Shown piece by piece: positions 17,303 through 25,832 of a stretch of DNA of 56,880 nucleotides; position 1 is the stretch's first letter; each line of letters starts with the position of its first letter. The DNA lies in NCBI GenBank assembly GCA_025353165.1, contig JANXRE010000096.1:1-56880 (forward strand), written 5' to 3'. Under the pieces are notes generated by a model. The model saw nothing but the letters and a program-made list of their open reading frames with translations, ran no database searches and had not been told where the DNA came from. A program made the translations under genes and the position numbers. Source of the DNA: Acidobacteriota bacterium. Lineage in GTDB: Bacteria; Acidobacteriota; Terriglobia; Bryobacterales; Bryobacteraceae.

Positions 17303-19426
17303 ATGCCAAGCATTTACCTGTGCTTCGTATGGCACATGCACCAGCCCTTCTATAAGGATCTGTTGACGGGCGAGTACCGTCTTCCGTGGACGCGGATGCA
17401 CGCCCTGAAGGACTACTACGGAATGGTGCAAATCCTGGACGAGTTTCCGGATGTGCACCAGACCTTCAACCTGGTGCCATCCATGCTCGCCCAGATCGAC
17501 GAGTACGCGACCGGCGCGGCCAACGACCCGTTTCTGCGCATCGCCTTGAAACCGGCGGAAGAGCTGACCGGCGACGAGCAGTCGTTTATCCTGCGGTATT
17601 TTTTCCAGGCCAACCCCGGCCGGCTCATCTACCGCTATCCGCGATACGGCGAGCTGTACGATATGTGGCAGTCCTCGGGGCGGGATTCGAAGCGGGCGCG
17701 CCGCCTGTTCGGAATGGGTGAGCTGCGGGACTTGCAAGTGCTTTCGCAACTGGCCTGGTTCGACGAGGAATTTCAAGAGCGGGACCCCGGCATCCGGGGC
17801 CTGGTGGAAAAGGAAAGAGGATACAGCCTGGAGGATCAGGCGCTGCTCGGCCGGAAGCAGCCCCAGAAAATGGCGCTGGTGGTGCCCATCTACCGCGAGT
17901 TCGCCCGCCGGGGCCAGATCGAACTGACCACCACTCCCTACTATCACCCCATCCTGCCGCTGTTGTGCGATTCGAACGTCGCGGAAACGGCGCACCCGTA
18001 CGTTCCCCTTCCCAGCCGGTTCTCCTATCCGCGGGACGCCCGGCTGCAACTGGAGCGCGCGCGGGATTTCATGAAGACGGAATTCGGAGTGCTTCCGGTG
18101 GGCCTGTGGCCGTCCGAGGGATCGGTTTCGGATGAGGTCCTGACCTTGGCCGCGGAAACCGGTTTCACCTGGTCGGCTAGCGACAATGAAGTGCTCGCAC
18201 GGACGCTGGGCCGTGACGCGGGCGCATTCGAGACGTATCGGCCCTATGTCTGGGAACAACAAGGCGCGAAGTTGCGGATGATTTTTCGCGATCACCGGCT
18301 CAGCGACCTCATCGGTTTTGTCTACTCGCGGATGGGCGCGGCCGACGCCGCCAATCACTTCCTCCACGAGATCCGGGAGAACTGCCGGGGCATTCTCGCC
18401 AACGGCGAAGATGCGCTGGTTCCCATCATTCTCGACGGCGAGAACGCCTGGGAGTATTACGAACGCAACGGACGCCCTTTTCTGCGCGAGTTGTACGGCC
18501 GCATTGCAGCCGACGGACAAATGACCGCGGTCACGGTCTCGGAAGCTCTCGCCAAAATCGAGCCGCGGCCCATCGATCATATTTTCCCGGGGTCCTGGAT
18601 CAACGCCAACTTCGACGTTTGGATCGGCGCCGAGGAGGACAACACAGCCTGGGATTACCTTCTCCGGGCGCGACGCACTTACGACCAAGTGCTGGAGGGG
18701 GTTGTGGGGGTGGCGCTCACCGAGTCGCAAAAGCAACTGGCGATGGAGGAGTTGCTCATCGCCGAGGGCAGCGACTGGTGCTGGTGGTACGGGCCGGAGC
18801 ACGACTCGGCTAACCGCCCGGAGTTCGACCAGCTCTTCCGCGGCCATCTCGCAAACGTGTACCAGGCGCTGGGGTTGCACCCGCCCGACGAGCTGTCGCG
18901 GCCGATATCGGGCGCGGTCGCCAAGGAATCGCACGACGTTCCAACCGGCGTGATCAACGCGACCGTTGATGGCGAGATCACATCCTATTTCGAGTGGCTC
19001 GGCGCAGGCTTGTTCCATGTGGATAATCGCTCCGGCGCAATGCACGGGCAGCGGTTCGTGATTCGCGAACTCCGGTACGGCAGCAATGGGTCCAGTCTTT
19101 TCCTTCGCCTGGACTTCGAGGAGCACGCGACGGCGGCGCTCTCCGGAGCGGTGGTGAAGCTGAACGTCGGCCCCGCCGCGGACCCGCGCCGCGTGACCTC
19201 CGCGAACTTGCACATCATGGCCGGCGTTCACCAAGCCGCAGCCGGGCTGGAATATGCATTCTCGCGGATTCTGGAGGTGAAGGTACCGCTCGCCGGCATC
19301 GGCGCGGGCTTGCAGCAGCCGGTCCGGTTCCAACTGTCGCTGTGGCAGAACGGGCTTCCCTTGGACGCAATTCCCCAGCAGGGTTGGCTGGAAGTCGCGA
19401 CGTCGGAGCCTGGCGAGTGGTTCTAG
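17303..19426 (+). CDS. Glycoside hydrolase family 57 enzyme
   Basis: 707 residues, no signal peptide, so cytoplasmic. GH57 landmarks: the N-terminal strand YLCFVWHMHQPFYKD, TFNLVPSML, the catalytic nucleophile Glu272 in GLWPSEGSVSDE, and the acid/base Asp378 in ILDGENAWEYY. The C-terminal ~250 residues form an additional domain rich in beta strands. Family members are alpha-amylases, 4-alpha-glucanotransferases, amylopullulanases or branching enzymes acting on glycogen or malto-oligosaccharides; which of these is not decidable here. The start codon follows the palindromic element by six bases and there is no separate Shine-Dalgarno. No glycogen genes are adjacent. Confidence 0.9.
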   Translation: MPSIYLCFVWHMHQPFYKDLLTGEYRLPWTRMHALKDYYGMVQILDEFPDVHQTFNLVPSMLAQIDEYATGAANDPFLRIALKPAEELTGDEQSFILRYFFQANPGRLIYRYPRYGELYDMWQSSGRDSKRARRLFGMGELRDLQVLSQLAWFDEEFQERDPGIRGLVEKERGYSLEDQALLGRKQPQKMALVVPIYREFARRGQIELTTTPYYHPILPLLCDSNVAETAHPYVPLPSRFSYPRDARLQLERARDFMKTEFGVLPVGLWPSEGSVSDEVLTLAAETGFTWSASDNEVLARTLGRDAGAFETYRPYVWEQQGAKLRMIFRDHRLSDLIGFVYSRMGAADAANHFLHEIRENCRGILANGEDALVPIILDGENAWEYYERNGRPFLRELYGRIAADGQMTAVTVSEALAKIEPRPIDHIFPGSWINANFDVWIGAEEDNTAWDYLLRARRTYDQVLEGVVGVALTESQKQLAMEELLIAEGSDWCWWYGPEHDSANRPEFDQLFRGHLANVYQALGLHPPDELSRPISGAVAKESHDVPTGVINATVDGEITSYFEWLGAGLFHVDNRSGAMHGQRFVIRELRYGSNGSSLFLRLDFEEHATAALSGAVVKLNVGPAADPRRVTSANLHIMAGVHQAAAGLEYAFSRILEVKVPLAGIGAGLQQPVRFQLSLWQNGLPLDAIPQQGWLEVATSEPGEWF

Positions 19427-19523
19427 GCACACGTACGTCAGATTGAATCGACCTGCCGCGATCCTCACCTCCGCGGAGGGTGCTCATTGAAAGTCTGCCC
19501 TGCGCGAATTGATGCGGCCTGCG

Positions 19524-19690
19524 TCATGCGGCATCCGGCACGCACCGCAATGAGTCGATCGTCTGCTGGTAAAGCTCGACCGTTTGGGCCTTCCCGGTGC
19601 CGGGAACCGCGTAGCCACTCGCGCCAGCGAGCACTGCGTATCTCGTGATCCCACCTGAGATGGAACCGGTCGCCTTGCACGCTCACGAAC
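19524..19690 (-). pseudogene. C-terminal relic of a secreted Gly-rich protein
   Basis: On the minus strand a short frame reads TGSISGGITRYAVLAGASGY and then AVPGTGKAQTVELYQQTIDS before TGA (19524-19526). It looks like the end of a beta-rich extracellular protein, but the frame is closed upstream by a stop near 19685 and shifts at VSVQ/ATGS. No start or signal peptide is present. The family is not identified. The rest of 19427-19719 holds nothing recognisable. Confidence 0.3.
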
Positions 19691-19719
19691 TCGGCCTAGG
19701 TAAGCTAGCGGGGCGGGTG

Positions 19720-20124
19720 CTACAGGGAAGAGCCGGTGGAACCGCCGGGCTCCGCAATGGGCTTGCTGCTACGATGCTTTCTCCACGAAAATCGCTCCTT
19801 GCACGGCCGGAAGCTCACGAAATTGCAGCGGCAGAACTCGCAGCGGTAAGGCGTCGCCCCCATTCGCAGTTGCATTGTGATCAGGGCGGGCGCATGGTAG
19901 TATTGCTCCGACCAGGTGCTTAACTCCAGGCGGTAACACTTAGGACAGCGCGCGTATTTCAGCATTCGGAGACGCCATATCTGGGCCTGGAACCGGCAAT
20001 CGCATTTCTTGCAGCGAACCGGGTAGGTGCCGAGCCACCCGCGCACCCGTTCTCCGAAGCTCCGGGACCTCGAAACACGCACGTCCCGGGTCCCACACGA
20101 AGGACATTTCGCGCTGATCGGCAT
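19720..20124 (-). CDS. Double zinc-ribbon-like protein
   Basis: 134 residues with four CxxC pairs: CPSC (~8), CKKC (~38), CPKC (~59) and CEFC (~95). Together they suggest two treble-clef or zinc-ribbon units, each with a basic linker (SRSFGERVRGWLG; WRLRMLKYARCPKC). No signal peptide. No family was recognised; zinc ribbons of this kind occur in nucleic-acid-binding and membrane-anchored sensor proteins. It lies downstream of and co-oriented with the PabC/IlvE-type gene (6-bp gap), so the two are likely co-transcribed. The C-terminal tail (SKPIAEPGGSTGSS) looks disordered. Confidence 0.6.
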   Translation of the reverse strand: MPISAKCPSCGTRDVRVSRSRSFGERVRGWLGTYPVRCKKCDCRFQAQIWRLRMLKYARCPKCYRLELSTWSEQYYHAPALITMQLRMGATPYRCEFCRCNFVSFRPCKERFSWRKHRSSKPIAEPGGSTGSSL

Positions 20125-20130
20125 GGAGGT

Positions 20131-20994
20131 TTAGCGAATCACGCCCTGCCGGCGTTCCGCCACATACCTTTCGACAAACGCCGAGAGCGCCGCTTGCACC
20201 GCGTCGCGCGCGCCGCCTCCCGTCCGGATCTTCAACCCTTCGATCTCCCGCACGGGCAGCAATTCCCGCGTTGTGGACGTGATGAAAACCTGGTCCGCGC
20301 GTTCCAGATCCGCCGGCATAAGCGTGCCCTCCTCCACCGTGTACCCGGGCGCCCTACAGCCGAGGACGATATCGCGCGTGATCCCCGGCAGGCATCCGGA
20401 GCTGAGAGGCGGCGTCAAAACCCGCCCGCCGAACGCCGCGAAGATATTGGCGGAGGTGCACTCCGACACCTCGCCGCGCTCGTTCAGCAGCACCACCTCG
20501 TCGAAGCCGCGCTCGTGCGCCGCTTCGAACCAGGTGAGGTTGTCGGACCAGGAGAGTATCTTCGTCCCGGCGAAAGGCGATGCGGCGTAACGCGCGTTCC
20601 GAATCAGCCCCAGCCGGACGCTTCCTCCCCAGTCCTTCACATCCGTAGTGAAGGCGGCGACATCGAAGTCGCGCGCGATGCCGGGACCTTCCCAAATGCC
20701 GCCCTTGTTCCGCACGAGAAACACGCGCAGCGTGCCGTTGTGGGCCGCGTTCGCCTCCACGAGTTTCTGCAGCCGGGATTCCAGCCAGGCGGGCTCGGGC
20801 GGAAAAGGCACTCGAAAGAGCTTCGCGTCACGCTCCATCCGGGCCCAGTGGCGATCGAAGGCGAACAACACTCCATCGTACACGCGGATCGTGGAGAAGA
20901 CGCCCCATCCCGTGAACAATCCGACTTGGCCGGGCTGGAGGCACACCGAGCCGGCTTCGAGAATGTCGTCGTTGTGAAGCAGGTACCGGTGCAC
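20131..20994 (-). CDS. Class IV aminotransferase (PabC/IlvE-type)
   Basis: 287 residues of the fold-type IV PLP family: aminodeoxychorismate lyase, branched-chain and D-amino acid aminotransferases. Seen: GLFTGWGVFSTIRVYDG (substrate loop), FDRHWARMERDAKLF, the PLP lysine in AGTKILSWSDNL, the conserved Glu in EVSECTSANIFA, and LSSGCLPGITRDIVL. The length fits PabC, which releases pyruvate to give 4-aminobenzoate for folate. Similarity within the family is too high to exclude a branched-chain aminotransferase. ATG at 20994 gives a normal N-terminus (MHRYLLHNDDILEAG). It is divergent from the glycosyltransferase gene. Confidence 0.8.
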   Translation of the reverse strand: MHRYLLHNDDILEAGSVCLQPGQVGLFTGWGVFSTIRVYDGVLFAFDRHWARMERDAKLFRVPFPPEPAWLESRLQKLVEANAAHNGTLRVFLVRNKGGIWEGPGIARDFDVAAFTTDVKDWGGSVRLGLIRNARYAASPFAGTKILSWSDNLTWFEAAHERGFDEVVLLNERGEVSECTSANIFAAFGGRVLTPPLSSGCLPGITRDIVLGCRAPGYTVEEGTLMPADLERADQVFITSTTRELLPVREIEGLKIRTGGGARDAVQAALSAFVERYVAERRQGVIR

Positions 20995-21055
20995 TAGATT
21001 ATCAGTGTACCGGAGAAGCCCCGAGAGGAAAGCGCGGCCCTGTCCACTACCTCAC

Positions 21056-22804
21056 ATGGCGGACGCGATTGCGCTCTGGCTGATAGTACCCCTCACTGCC
21101 GTGATCCTGGTGAGCGGCATCGACGACCTGTGGATCGATGCCGCCTGGCTCTGGCTCTGGGCCACCGGCCGGTTCCGCCGTTTCGCTGCCGCACCGAACG
21201 CCGCGGAACGGCGGATCGCGATCTTTGTCCCGCTCTGGCGCGAGCACCAGGTCATCCTGGACATGCTGGCGCACAACATTGGGTGCGTCCGGTACTCCAA
21301 TTACCAGTTCTTCGTGGGAGCTTATCCCAACGATCCCCTCACGCTGGAGTCCATCCGGGAAGCCGAACACTGGTGGTCCAACGTTCACCTGGCCGTGTGC
21401 CCGCACGACGGCCCCACCTCCAAGGCCGATTGCCTCAACTGGATTTACCAGCGAATGCTCCTCCACGAGGAGTCGGGGGGCGCGACCTTCGATCTGGTGG
21501 TGGTGCATGACGCCGAGGATGTCATGCACCCGGAGGAACTCCGCCTGATTAACTCCTATTCCGCGGAATACGACTTCATTCAGATCCCGGTCCTGCCGCT
21601 CGCCATGCCGGTGTATGAATTCACCCACGGCGTCTACTGCGATGAATTCGCGCAGGCGCACACGCGCGACATGCCGGTTCGCGCGATGCTCGGCGGATTT
21701 GTTCCGTCGGCCGGCGTGGGCACCGGCTATTCGAGGCGGGCGCTCGACCGGCTGGCCGAGGCCGAGTCCAACCGAATGTTCGATCCCGCCTGCCTCACCG
21801 AGGATTACGAAAACGGATTCCGTCTTCACGCCCTGGGGATGAAGCAAGTGTTTCTTCCGCTGTCCAGTACAGGGTCCAATTCCCCGGCGGCCACCCGCGA
21901 GTATTTCCCCAGCACCTGGCAGGCCGCCAGCCGGCAGCGCACCCGCTGGATCACCGGCATCGCCCTGCAAGCCTGGGAGCGGCACGGCTGGGGTGGAGGC
22001 TGGCAAGCTTACTGGCTGTGGCGCGATCGCAAGGGCCTCATCGGCAACCCGGCCAGCGCCCTGTCTTTCGCCGTCTTCCTGTACGCTCTGCTCACACGCA
22101 TGTGGACGCGCGTGGACCTGCCGGCGTGGATCATCCCCGCGGCCCTCGTGACCCTGCCGTCGCTCGCCGTCCGCATGGCGGTTCGCATCGGATGTTCGTG
22201 GCGCTGGTTCGGGCCGGGATTCGCCCTGCTGGCGCCGCTGCGGGAACCTTACGCCAACTTCCTGAACGCATGGGCGACAGTGCGCGCCCTAGCCGACTAC
22301 GCGAGAGCCAGATGGGAGGGCCGGCCGCTGGTGTGGGTGAAGACGGAACACGCGTATCCCTCGCGCGCCGCCCTGATGGAAAACCGCAGGCGTTTGGGGG
22401 AGATCCTGGCGGGATCTTCCTACGTAGAGTCATCCGATCTCGAACGGGCGCTGGAGGGCCGTCCGGAAGGCTCGCGGTTAGGCGAGTGGCTGGTTCACCT
22501 GAACCTGATTTCCGAGGACGATCTCTACGAAGCGCTCAGTATCCAGGCGGGCGTGCCGCTCGGCCGCGCCGTCGCCGAACGCATGCGGTTGCCCGCCGTT
22601 CGCACGATCCCCGCGGAGGTGGCCCGGCGCTGGCGCGTGCTGCCGTTCGAGATTCGAGCGGGGGAGTTGTACATCGCCGGACCCGAGCAGCCGGCCGTCG
22701 AAATGGAGTCCGAGCTACGCGCGTATACGTCGCTGAGGTTGCGGTTCCATCTGGTGACTCCGGGCGAGTACGCCGAGATGGAGCGCAAGGTCAGCGCAAA
22801 TTGA
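21056..22804 (+). CDS. NfrB-like membrane glycosyltransferase with MshEN domain
   Basis: About 582 residues. An N-terminal membrane helix (ALWLIVPLTAVILVSG) precedes a GT2-type catalytic domain with DAEDVMHPEE (metal-binding DxD region) and QAASRQRTRWITG (Q-x2-RW-type processivity motif); more membrane segments follow at ~330-400. The C-terminal ~120 residues are a MshEN domain with two repeats (RLGEILAGSSYVESSDLERA; RLGEWLVHLNLISEDDLYEA), a fold known to bind cyclic di-GMP. In E. coli NfrB this arrangement makes a c-di-GMP-controlled exopolysaccharide. ATG 21056 is chosen over GTG 21005 because it starts at the first helix. The last 14 bases overlap the convergent regulator gene. Confidence 0.85.
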   Translation: MADAIALWLIVPLTAVILVSGIDDLWIDAAWLWLWATGRFRRFAAAPNAAERRIAIFVPLWREHQVILDMLAHNIGCVRYSNYQFFVGAYPNDPLTLESIREAEHWWSNVHLAVCPHDGPTSKADCLNWIYQRMLLHEESGGATFDLVVVHDAEDVMHPEELRLINSYSAEYDFIQIPVLPLAMPVYEFTHGVYCDEFAQAHTRDMPVRAMLGGFVPSAGVGTGYSRRALDRLAEAESNRMFDPACLTEDYENGFRLHALGMKQVFLPLSSTGSNSPAATREYFPSTWQAASRQRTRWITGIALQAWERHGWGGGWQAYWLWRDRKGLIGNPASALSFAVFLYALLTRMWTRVDLPAWIIPAALVTLPSLAVRMAVRIGCSWRWFGPGFALLAPLREPYANFLNAWATVRALADYARARWEGRPLVWVKTEHAYPSRAALMENRRRLGEILAGSSYVESSDLERALEGRPEGSRLGEWLVHLNLISEDDLYEALSIQAGVPLGRAVAERMRLPAVRTIPAEVARRWRVLPFEIRAGELYIAGPEQPAVEMESELRAYTSLRLRFHLVTPGEYAEMERKVSAN

Positions 22805-24134
22805 ACTTCTTCATCTTGTAACGCAGCGTGTCACGCGTAATATGGAGCAGGCGCGCGGCCTGCGTCTGGTTGCCGCCCGATCTTTCCAACGCCTGCGCGA
22901 GCAGCATCCGTTCGTGCTCCGCCAGCGAAAGTCCCGCTTCGGGCATTGCCGCCGCCATGCCGGCCGACATCGTTCGCTCCAGCGGGTCGTGGATCAGGGA
23001 CATTGGCAGGCTCGCCGCGGTGATCACCAACGACTCCTCCAGGATCATGGCCCGCTCGATGGCATTGCGCAATTCGCGGACATTCCCCGGCCAGTCGTGC
23101 CCCAGCAGTATCTGGGCCGACTCCGGCGTCAGTCCCTCCAGGTGGCGCTTGAACTTCTGGTTGTAATGCTGGATGAAGAATCGTGCCAGGGGGAGGATGT
23201 CATCCGGACGGTCGCGCAGCGGCGGGATCACGATATGGATGACGTTGAGCCGGAAAAACAGATCCTGCCGGAAGTGGCCCTGGCTTACCTGCTCGCGGAG
23301 ATTCCGGTTGGTGGCCGCAACCACGCGCAAGGCGAGTTGAATGTCCTTCAATCCGCCCAGGCGGCGGAACGACTGGTCCTCGAGAACCCGCAGCAGCTTC
23401 GCCTGCAGCATCAGCGGAATCTCGCTGATTTCGTCCAGGAAGAGTGTGCCGCGGTCGGCAAGTTCGAAGATGCCCCGCTTCTGCGCGCGCGCGTCGGTGA
23501 ATGCGCCCTTCTCATACCCGAACAATTCGCTCTCCAGCAGCGTATCGGGGATGGCGGCGCAATTGATGGCGATGAAGGGCTCCGCGCGGCGCATGCTTTC
23601 GTAGTGCAGCGTCTTCGCGATCAGATCCTTGCCGGTTCCGTTTTCGCCTTCCAGCAGTATGGTGGTCGCTTCGCTGGCGGCAACCCGCTTGGTGAAATGC
23701 AGCAGGTCCTTCATCGCCTTCGAGTCCCCCACCACCTCGCGCTTTTGCGGTGAGATCTCTGCGGTGATGTCGCGGATGGTGGCGACCATCCCTTCCAACT
23801 CGCCGTTATCGTTGTAGAGCTGCGTGGTGCTCATCACCGCCATGCGTTCACGGCCGTTGTCGGTGTGGATCCGAACCGTGGAGCGGGCGACCGAAGGCGA
23901 TTGCGTGAGGCCGATCAGCACTCCGCACCCCGGCTCGCAGATGCCGCATTTGAAGACGTCGCGGCAATCGCGTCCCACCATCTGTTCGGAGCTCAAACCG
24001 AAAAGACGTTCCGCCGCCCGGTTGACGCCGCTGATCCGCAGATCGCGATCGTAGAGCATCAAAGCGTCGGAAAGCTCGTTAAATACGGCGGTCAGCAGAG
24101 TCGAATTCTGCCATCCCAGCGCCAGTTTAGGCAT
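22791..24134 (-). CDS. PAS-domain sigma-54-dependent activator
   Basis: 447 residues in NtrC-like layout: PAS sensor (~12-125, [20 protein letters not shown]) with a cysteine cluster C57, C63, C66, C70; AAA+ domain with Walker A GENGTGKD (163-170), sigma-54-contact loop GAFTDA (210-215), Walker B LFLDEI (231-236); and a Fis-type helix-turn-helix at the end ([20 protein letters not shown]). It remodels RNA polymerase-sigma-54 at -24/-12 promoters. There is no receiver domain, so the signal probably enters through PAS, with the Cys cluster suggesting redox or metal sensing (inference). The loop has Asp where GAFTGA has Gly. The divergent neighbour has a sigma-54-type promoter, a likely target. 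Confidence 0.93.
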   Translation of the reverse strand: MPKLALGWQNSTLLTAVFNELSDALMLYDRDLRISGVNRAAERLFGLSSEQMVGRDCRDVFKCGICEPGCGVLIGLTQSPSVARSTVRIHTDNGRERMAVMSTTQLYNDNGELEGMVATIRDITAEISPQKREVVGDSKAMKDLLHFTKRVAASEATTILLEGENGTGKDLIAKTLHYESMRRAEPFIAINCAAIPDTLLESELFGYEKGAFTDARAQKRGIFELADRGTLFLDEISEIPLMLQAKLLRVLEDQSFRRLGGLKDIQLALRVVAATNRNLREQVSQGHFRQDLFFRLNVIHIVIPPLRDRPDDILPLARFFIQHYNQKFKRHLEGLTPESAQILLGHDWPGNVRELRNAIERAMILEESLVITAASLPMSLIHDPLERTMSAGMAAAMPEAGLSLAEHERMLLAQALERSGGNQTQAARLLHITRDTLRYKMKKFNLR

Positions 24135-24268
24135 GTTGGCCTCGAAGCAAATACCAGAATAACAATTTCCCGCGCTGGGAGTGCGCTATTTCCCCCAATC
24201 CTGTGGGGTTGGGTGTGGATCTTCACGAGCAGCCCCAGATAGGCTTTGAAAAGAAAGGGGTTCGCGCT

Positions 24269-24283
24269 TGGCTTTGCGATTGC
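24269..24283 (+). promoter_or_regulatory. Sigma-54 (-24/-12) promoter
   Basis: TGGC at 24269-24272 and TTGC at 24280-24283 fit TGGC-N7-TTGC exactly, with the invariant GG (24270-24271) and GC (24282-24283) separated by 10 bases. Initiation about 12 bases after GC would fall near 24295, leaving a short leader containing AGGA (24301-24304) before GTG 24313. The regulator's start is at 24134, and the gap 24135-24268 contains candidate activator dyads TCCC-N5-GGGA (near 24168) and CCCAA-N10-TTGGG (near 24195-24215). Confidence 0.75.
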
Positions 24284-24312
24284 ACCTTCGAGTGTTGGAA
24301 AGGACCACAACC

Positions 24313-24585
24313 GTGAACTTGATGCTATTCGTAGTCAGCTGGTGTGTTTTAGCCACCGCTGTCCTTGCTCTTGCGCTTTATCGATTTTTCGTAGCCCGCG
24401 GCGAAGACGCTTACATTCATGTCGATACCGGCCATGTCTCGCAACAGCAGATGCTAGTGAAGAAGCTCGATTCGCTGGATCGTTGGGGTAAGTTGCTCAC
24501 CATCGTCGCGGCGGTTTACGCCCTCGTCATCGGCGGCTTGTTCATGTACAGCGCCTGGATCGAAAGCAGCACGAAGATTCAATAG
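24313..24585 (+). CDS. Small two-helix membrane protein
   Basis: A 90-residue protein from GTG 24313, supported by AGGA at 24301-24304; ATG 24322 is an alternative. Two hydrophobic segments (LMLFVVSWCVLATAVLALAL and LLTIVAAVYALVIGGLFMYS) flank a polar loop with HVDTGHVSQQQ. Function unknown. It is the first gene after the sigma-54-type promoter and is followed after 12 bp by the tandem Usp gene, so it is probably part of the same stress-induced transcript. Longer in-frame starts upstream would lie at or before the predicted transcription start and are rejected. Confidence 0.7.
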   Translation: MNLMLFVVSWCVLATAVLALALYRFFVARGEDAYIHVDTGHVSQQQMLVKKLDSLDRWGKLLTIVAAVYALVIGGLFMYSAWIESSTKIQ

Positions 24586-24597
24586 CCGGGAGGTTTT

Positions 24598-25473
24598 ATG
24601 CCGCTCCTGGAGCGCATCCTCGTACCCGTCGATTTTTCCGAACGCTCGCTGGGCGCGGTGCGCTACGTGGAAGCGCTGGCCGCCGCCCCGCGGACCTGTG
24701 AGTTGACGCTGGTACACGTGACCACTCCGGTCACCTACGAATTGAGCGCCCTCGATGTTGGCGGTACGGTGCTGGCGGAACTGAACTCCGACCGTACCGC
24801 CGAACTCCGCGAACAGCTCGACGGATTCCTGCGGGAATCGCTCGCGACGTTTCACGTCACCCGCGTGATGCTGGATGGCGATCCGGCGCGGAGGATCGTC
24901 GAGTATGCGCATGATAACCGCACCGGCTTGATCGTCATGCCGACCCATGGATACGGCCTGTTCCGCCGGTTCCTGTTGGGCTCCGTGACCGCCAAAGTCC
25001 TGCACGACGCGGACTGCCCGGTGTGGACGGGAGTCCACATCGACGAAGCGCCGGCGGTGGAAGGGATTCGCTTCCGGAAGGTGATGGTGGCCGTCGACCT
25101 GTGCCCAGCCCAGGCCTTGAAGGCGATCGCCTGGGGCTCCAAGTTCGCCGAGGAATACGGCGCCGAAATGGAAATCGCCCACGCCTATCCCTCGCTCGAA
25201 GGCCGGGGCGGCGACGAGGTCGCGGGGTGGCGCGAGAACGCCACACGCGCGGCCGGCGACGAAATCGCCAAAATGCAGCAGAAGCTCGGGGTCGACGCGC
25301 CGGTGGTGCTCGAAGCCGGGGATCCGGCGGCGGTGGTGACGAATCTCGCGGTGCGCAAGCAAGCGGATGTTCTGGTGATTGGCCGCGGTTCCGCGGCGGG
25401 AGTGTTCGGACGCTTGCGGGCAAACGCATATGCGATCATCCGCCAGTCGCCCTGTCCCGTGGTCAGCGTGTAG
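24598..25473 (+). CDS. Tandem universal stress protein (two Usp domains)
   Basis: 291 residues made of two Usp domains. Domain 1 starts LERILVPVDFSERSLGAVRY and ends HGYGLFRRFLLGSVTAKVL, with the G-x2-x9-G[ST]-like ATP-binding loop; domain 2 starts KVMVAVDLCPAQALKAIAW and ends VIGRGSAAGVFGRLRANAYA, with a less canonical loop. Usp proteins accumulate under starvation, redox or energy stress; the biochemical role varies. A strong GGGAGG Shine-Dalgarno precedes the ATG. Located 12 bp downstream of the small membrane gene, it is presumably driven by the sigma-54-type promoter at 24269. Confidence 0.92.
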   Translation: MPLLERILVPVDFSERSLGAVRYVEALAAAPRTCELTLVHVTTPVTYELSALDVGGTVLAELNSDRTAELREQLDGFLRESLATFHVTRVMLDGDPARRIVEYAHDNRTGLIVMPTHGYGLFRRFLLGSVTAKVLHDADCPVWTGVHIDEAPAVEGIRFRKVMVAVDLCPAQALKAIAWGSKFAEEYGAEMEIAHAYPSLEGRGGDEVAGWRENATRAAGDEIAKMQQKLGVDAPVVLEAGDPAAVVTNLAVRKQADVLVIGRGSAAGVFGRLRANAYAIIRQSPCPVVSV

Positions 25474-25553
25474 TCGGCTCGATTTCGGACAAAGCAATCC
25501 TCAAACCGCTCATGCGGAGCCTCTGACGCCCTGCAAATCCAACCAGTACCGCC

Positions 25554-25824
25554 ATGCGAGTTCTCCGGCAAGATATCCAATTCGGCTGAGGATGCTGATC
25601 GGCAATCCAAAATTCGCCCTGATGGCCGTGCTCGCGGTCGGCATCGCCGCTCACACCACCGTCTTCAGCCGAAGGAACTGGCGCTCATCCAGACGGTGAA
25701 CGGCCAGCGGGGAGTACCTGGTCAACACATCCTATCTCGATTACCGCGATTACCGGGATAACTTGGAGCTCGTGTCCGGACTGGCCATCGCGCGGTTCAC
25801 TCCGTTGAGCGTGGGAGTTCTCTA
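25554..25824 (+). pseudogene. ADOP-family ABC permease relic
   Basis: Pieces of an acidobacterial-type MacB-like permease. ATG 25554 begins MRVLRQDIQFG and then meets TGA; after a one-base shift the expected helix follows (RMLIGNPKFALMAVLAVGIA then AHTTVFS), and later pieces read KELALIQTVNGQRG and YLVNTSYLDYRDYRDN followed by SGLAIARFTPLSVG. These match the N-terminal cytoplasmic stub, first helix and start of the periplasmic domain of ADOP permeases. At least two frameshifts and an internal deletion are needed to explain the layout, and nothing of the remaining ~700 residues is present. Confidence 0.65.
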
Positions 25825-25832
25825 CCGAACCG

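Noticed and set aside
17132-19468. A 778-residue open frame on the minus strand across the GH57 gene
   Set aside because: It is antisense to a gene with clear GH57 catalytic motifs; long antisense frames are expected in GC-rich DNA, and it has no recognisable domains.
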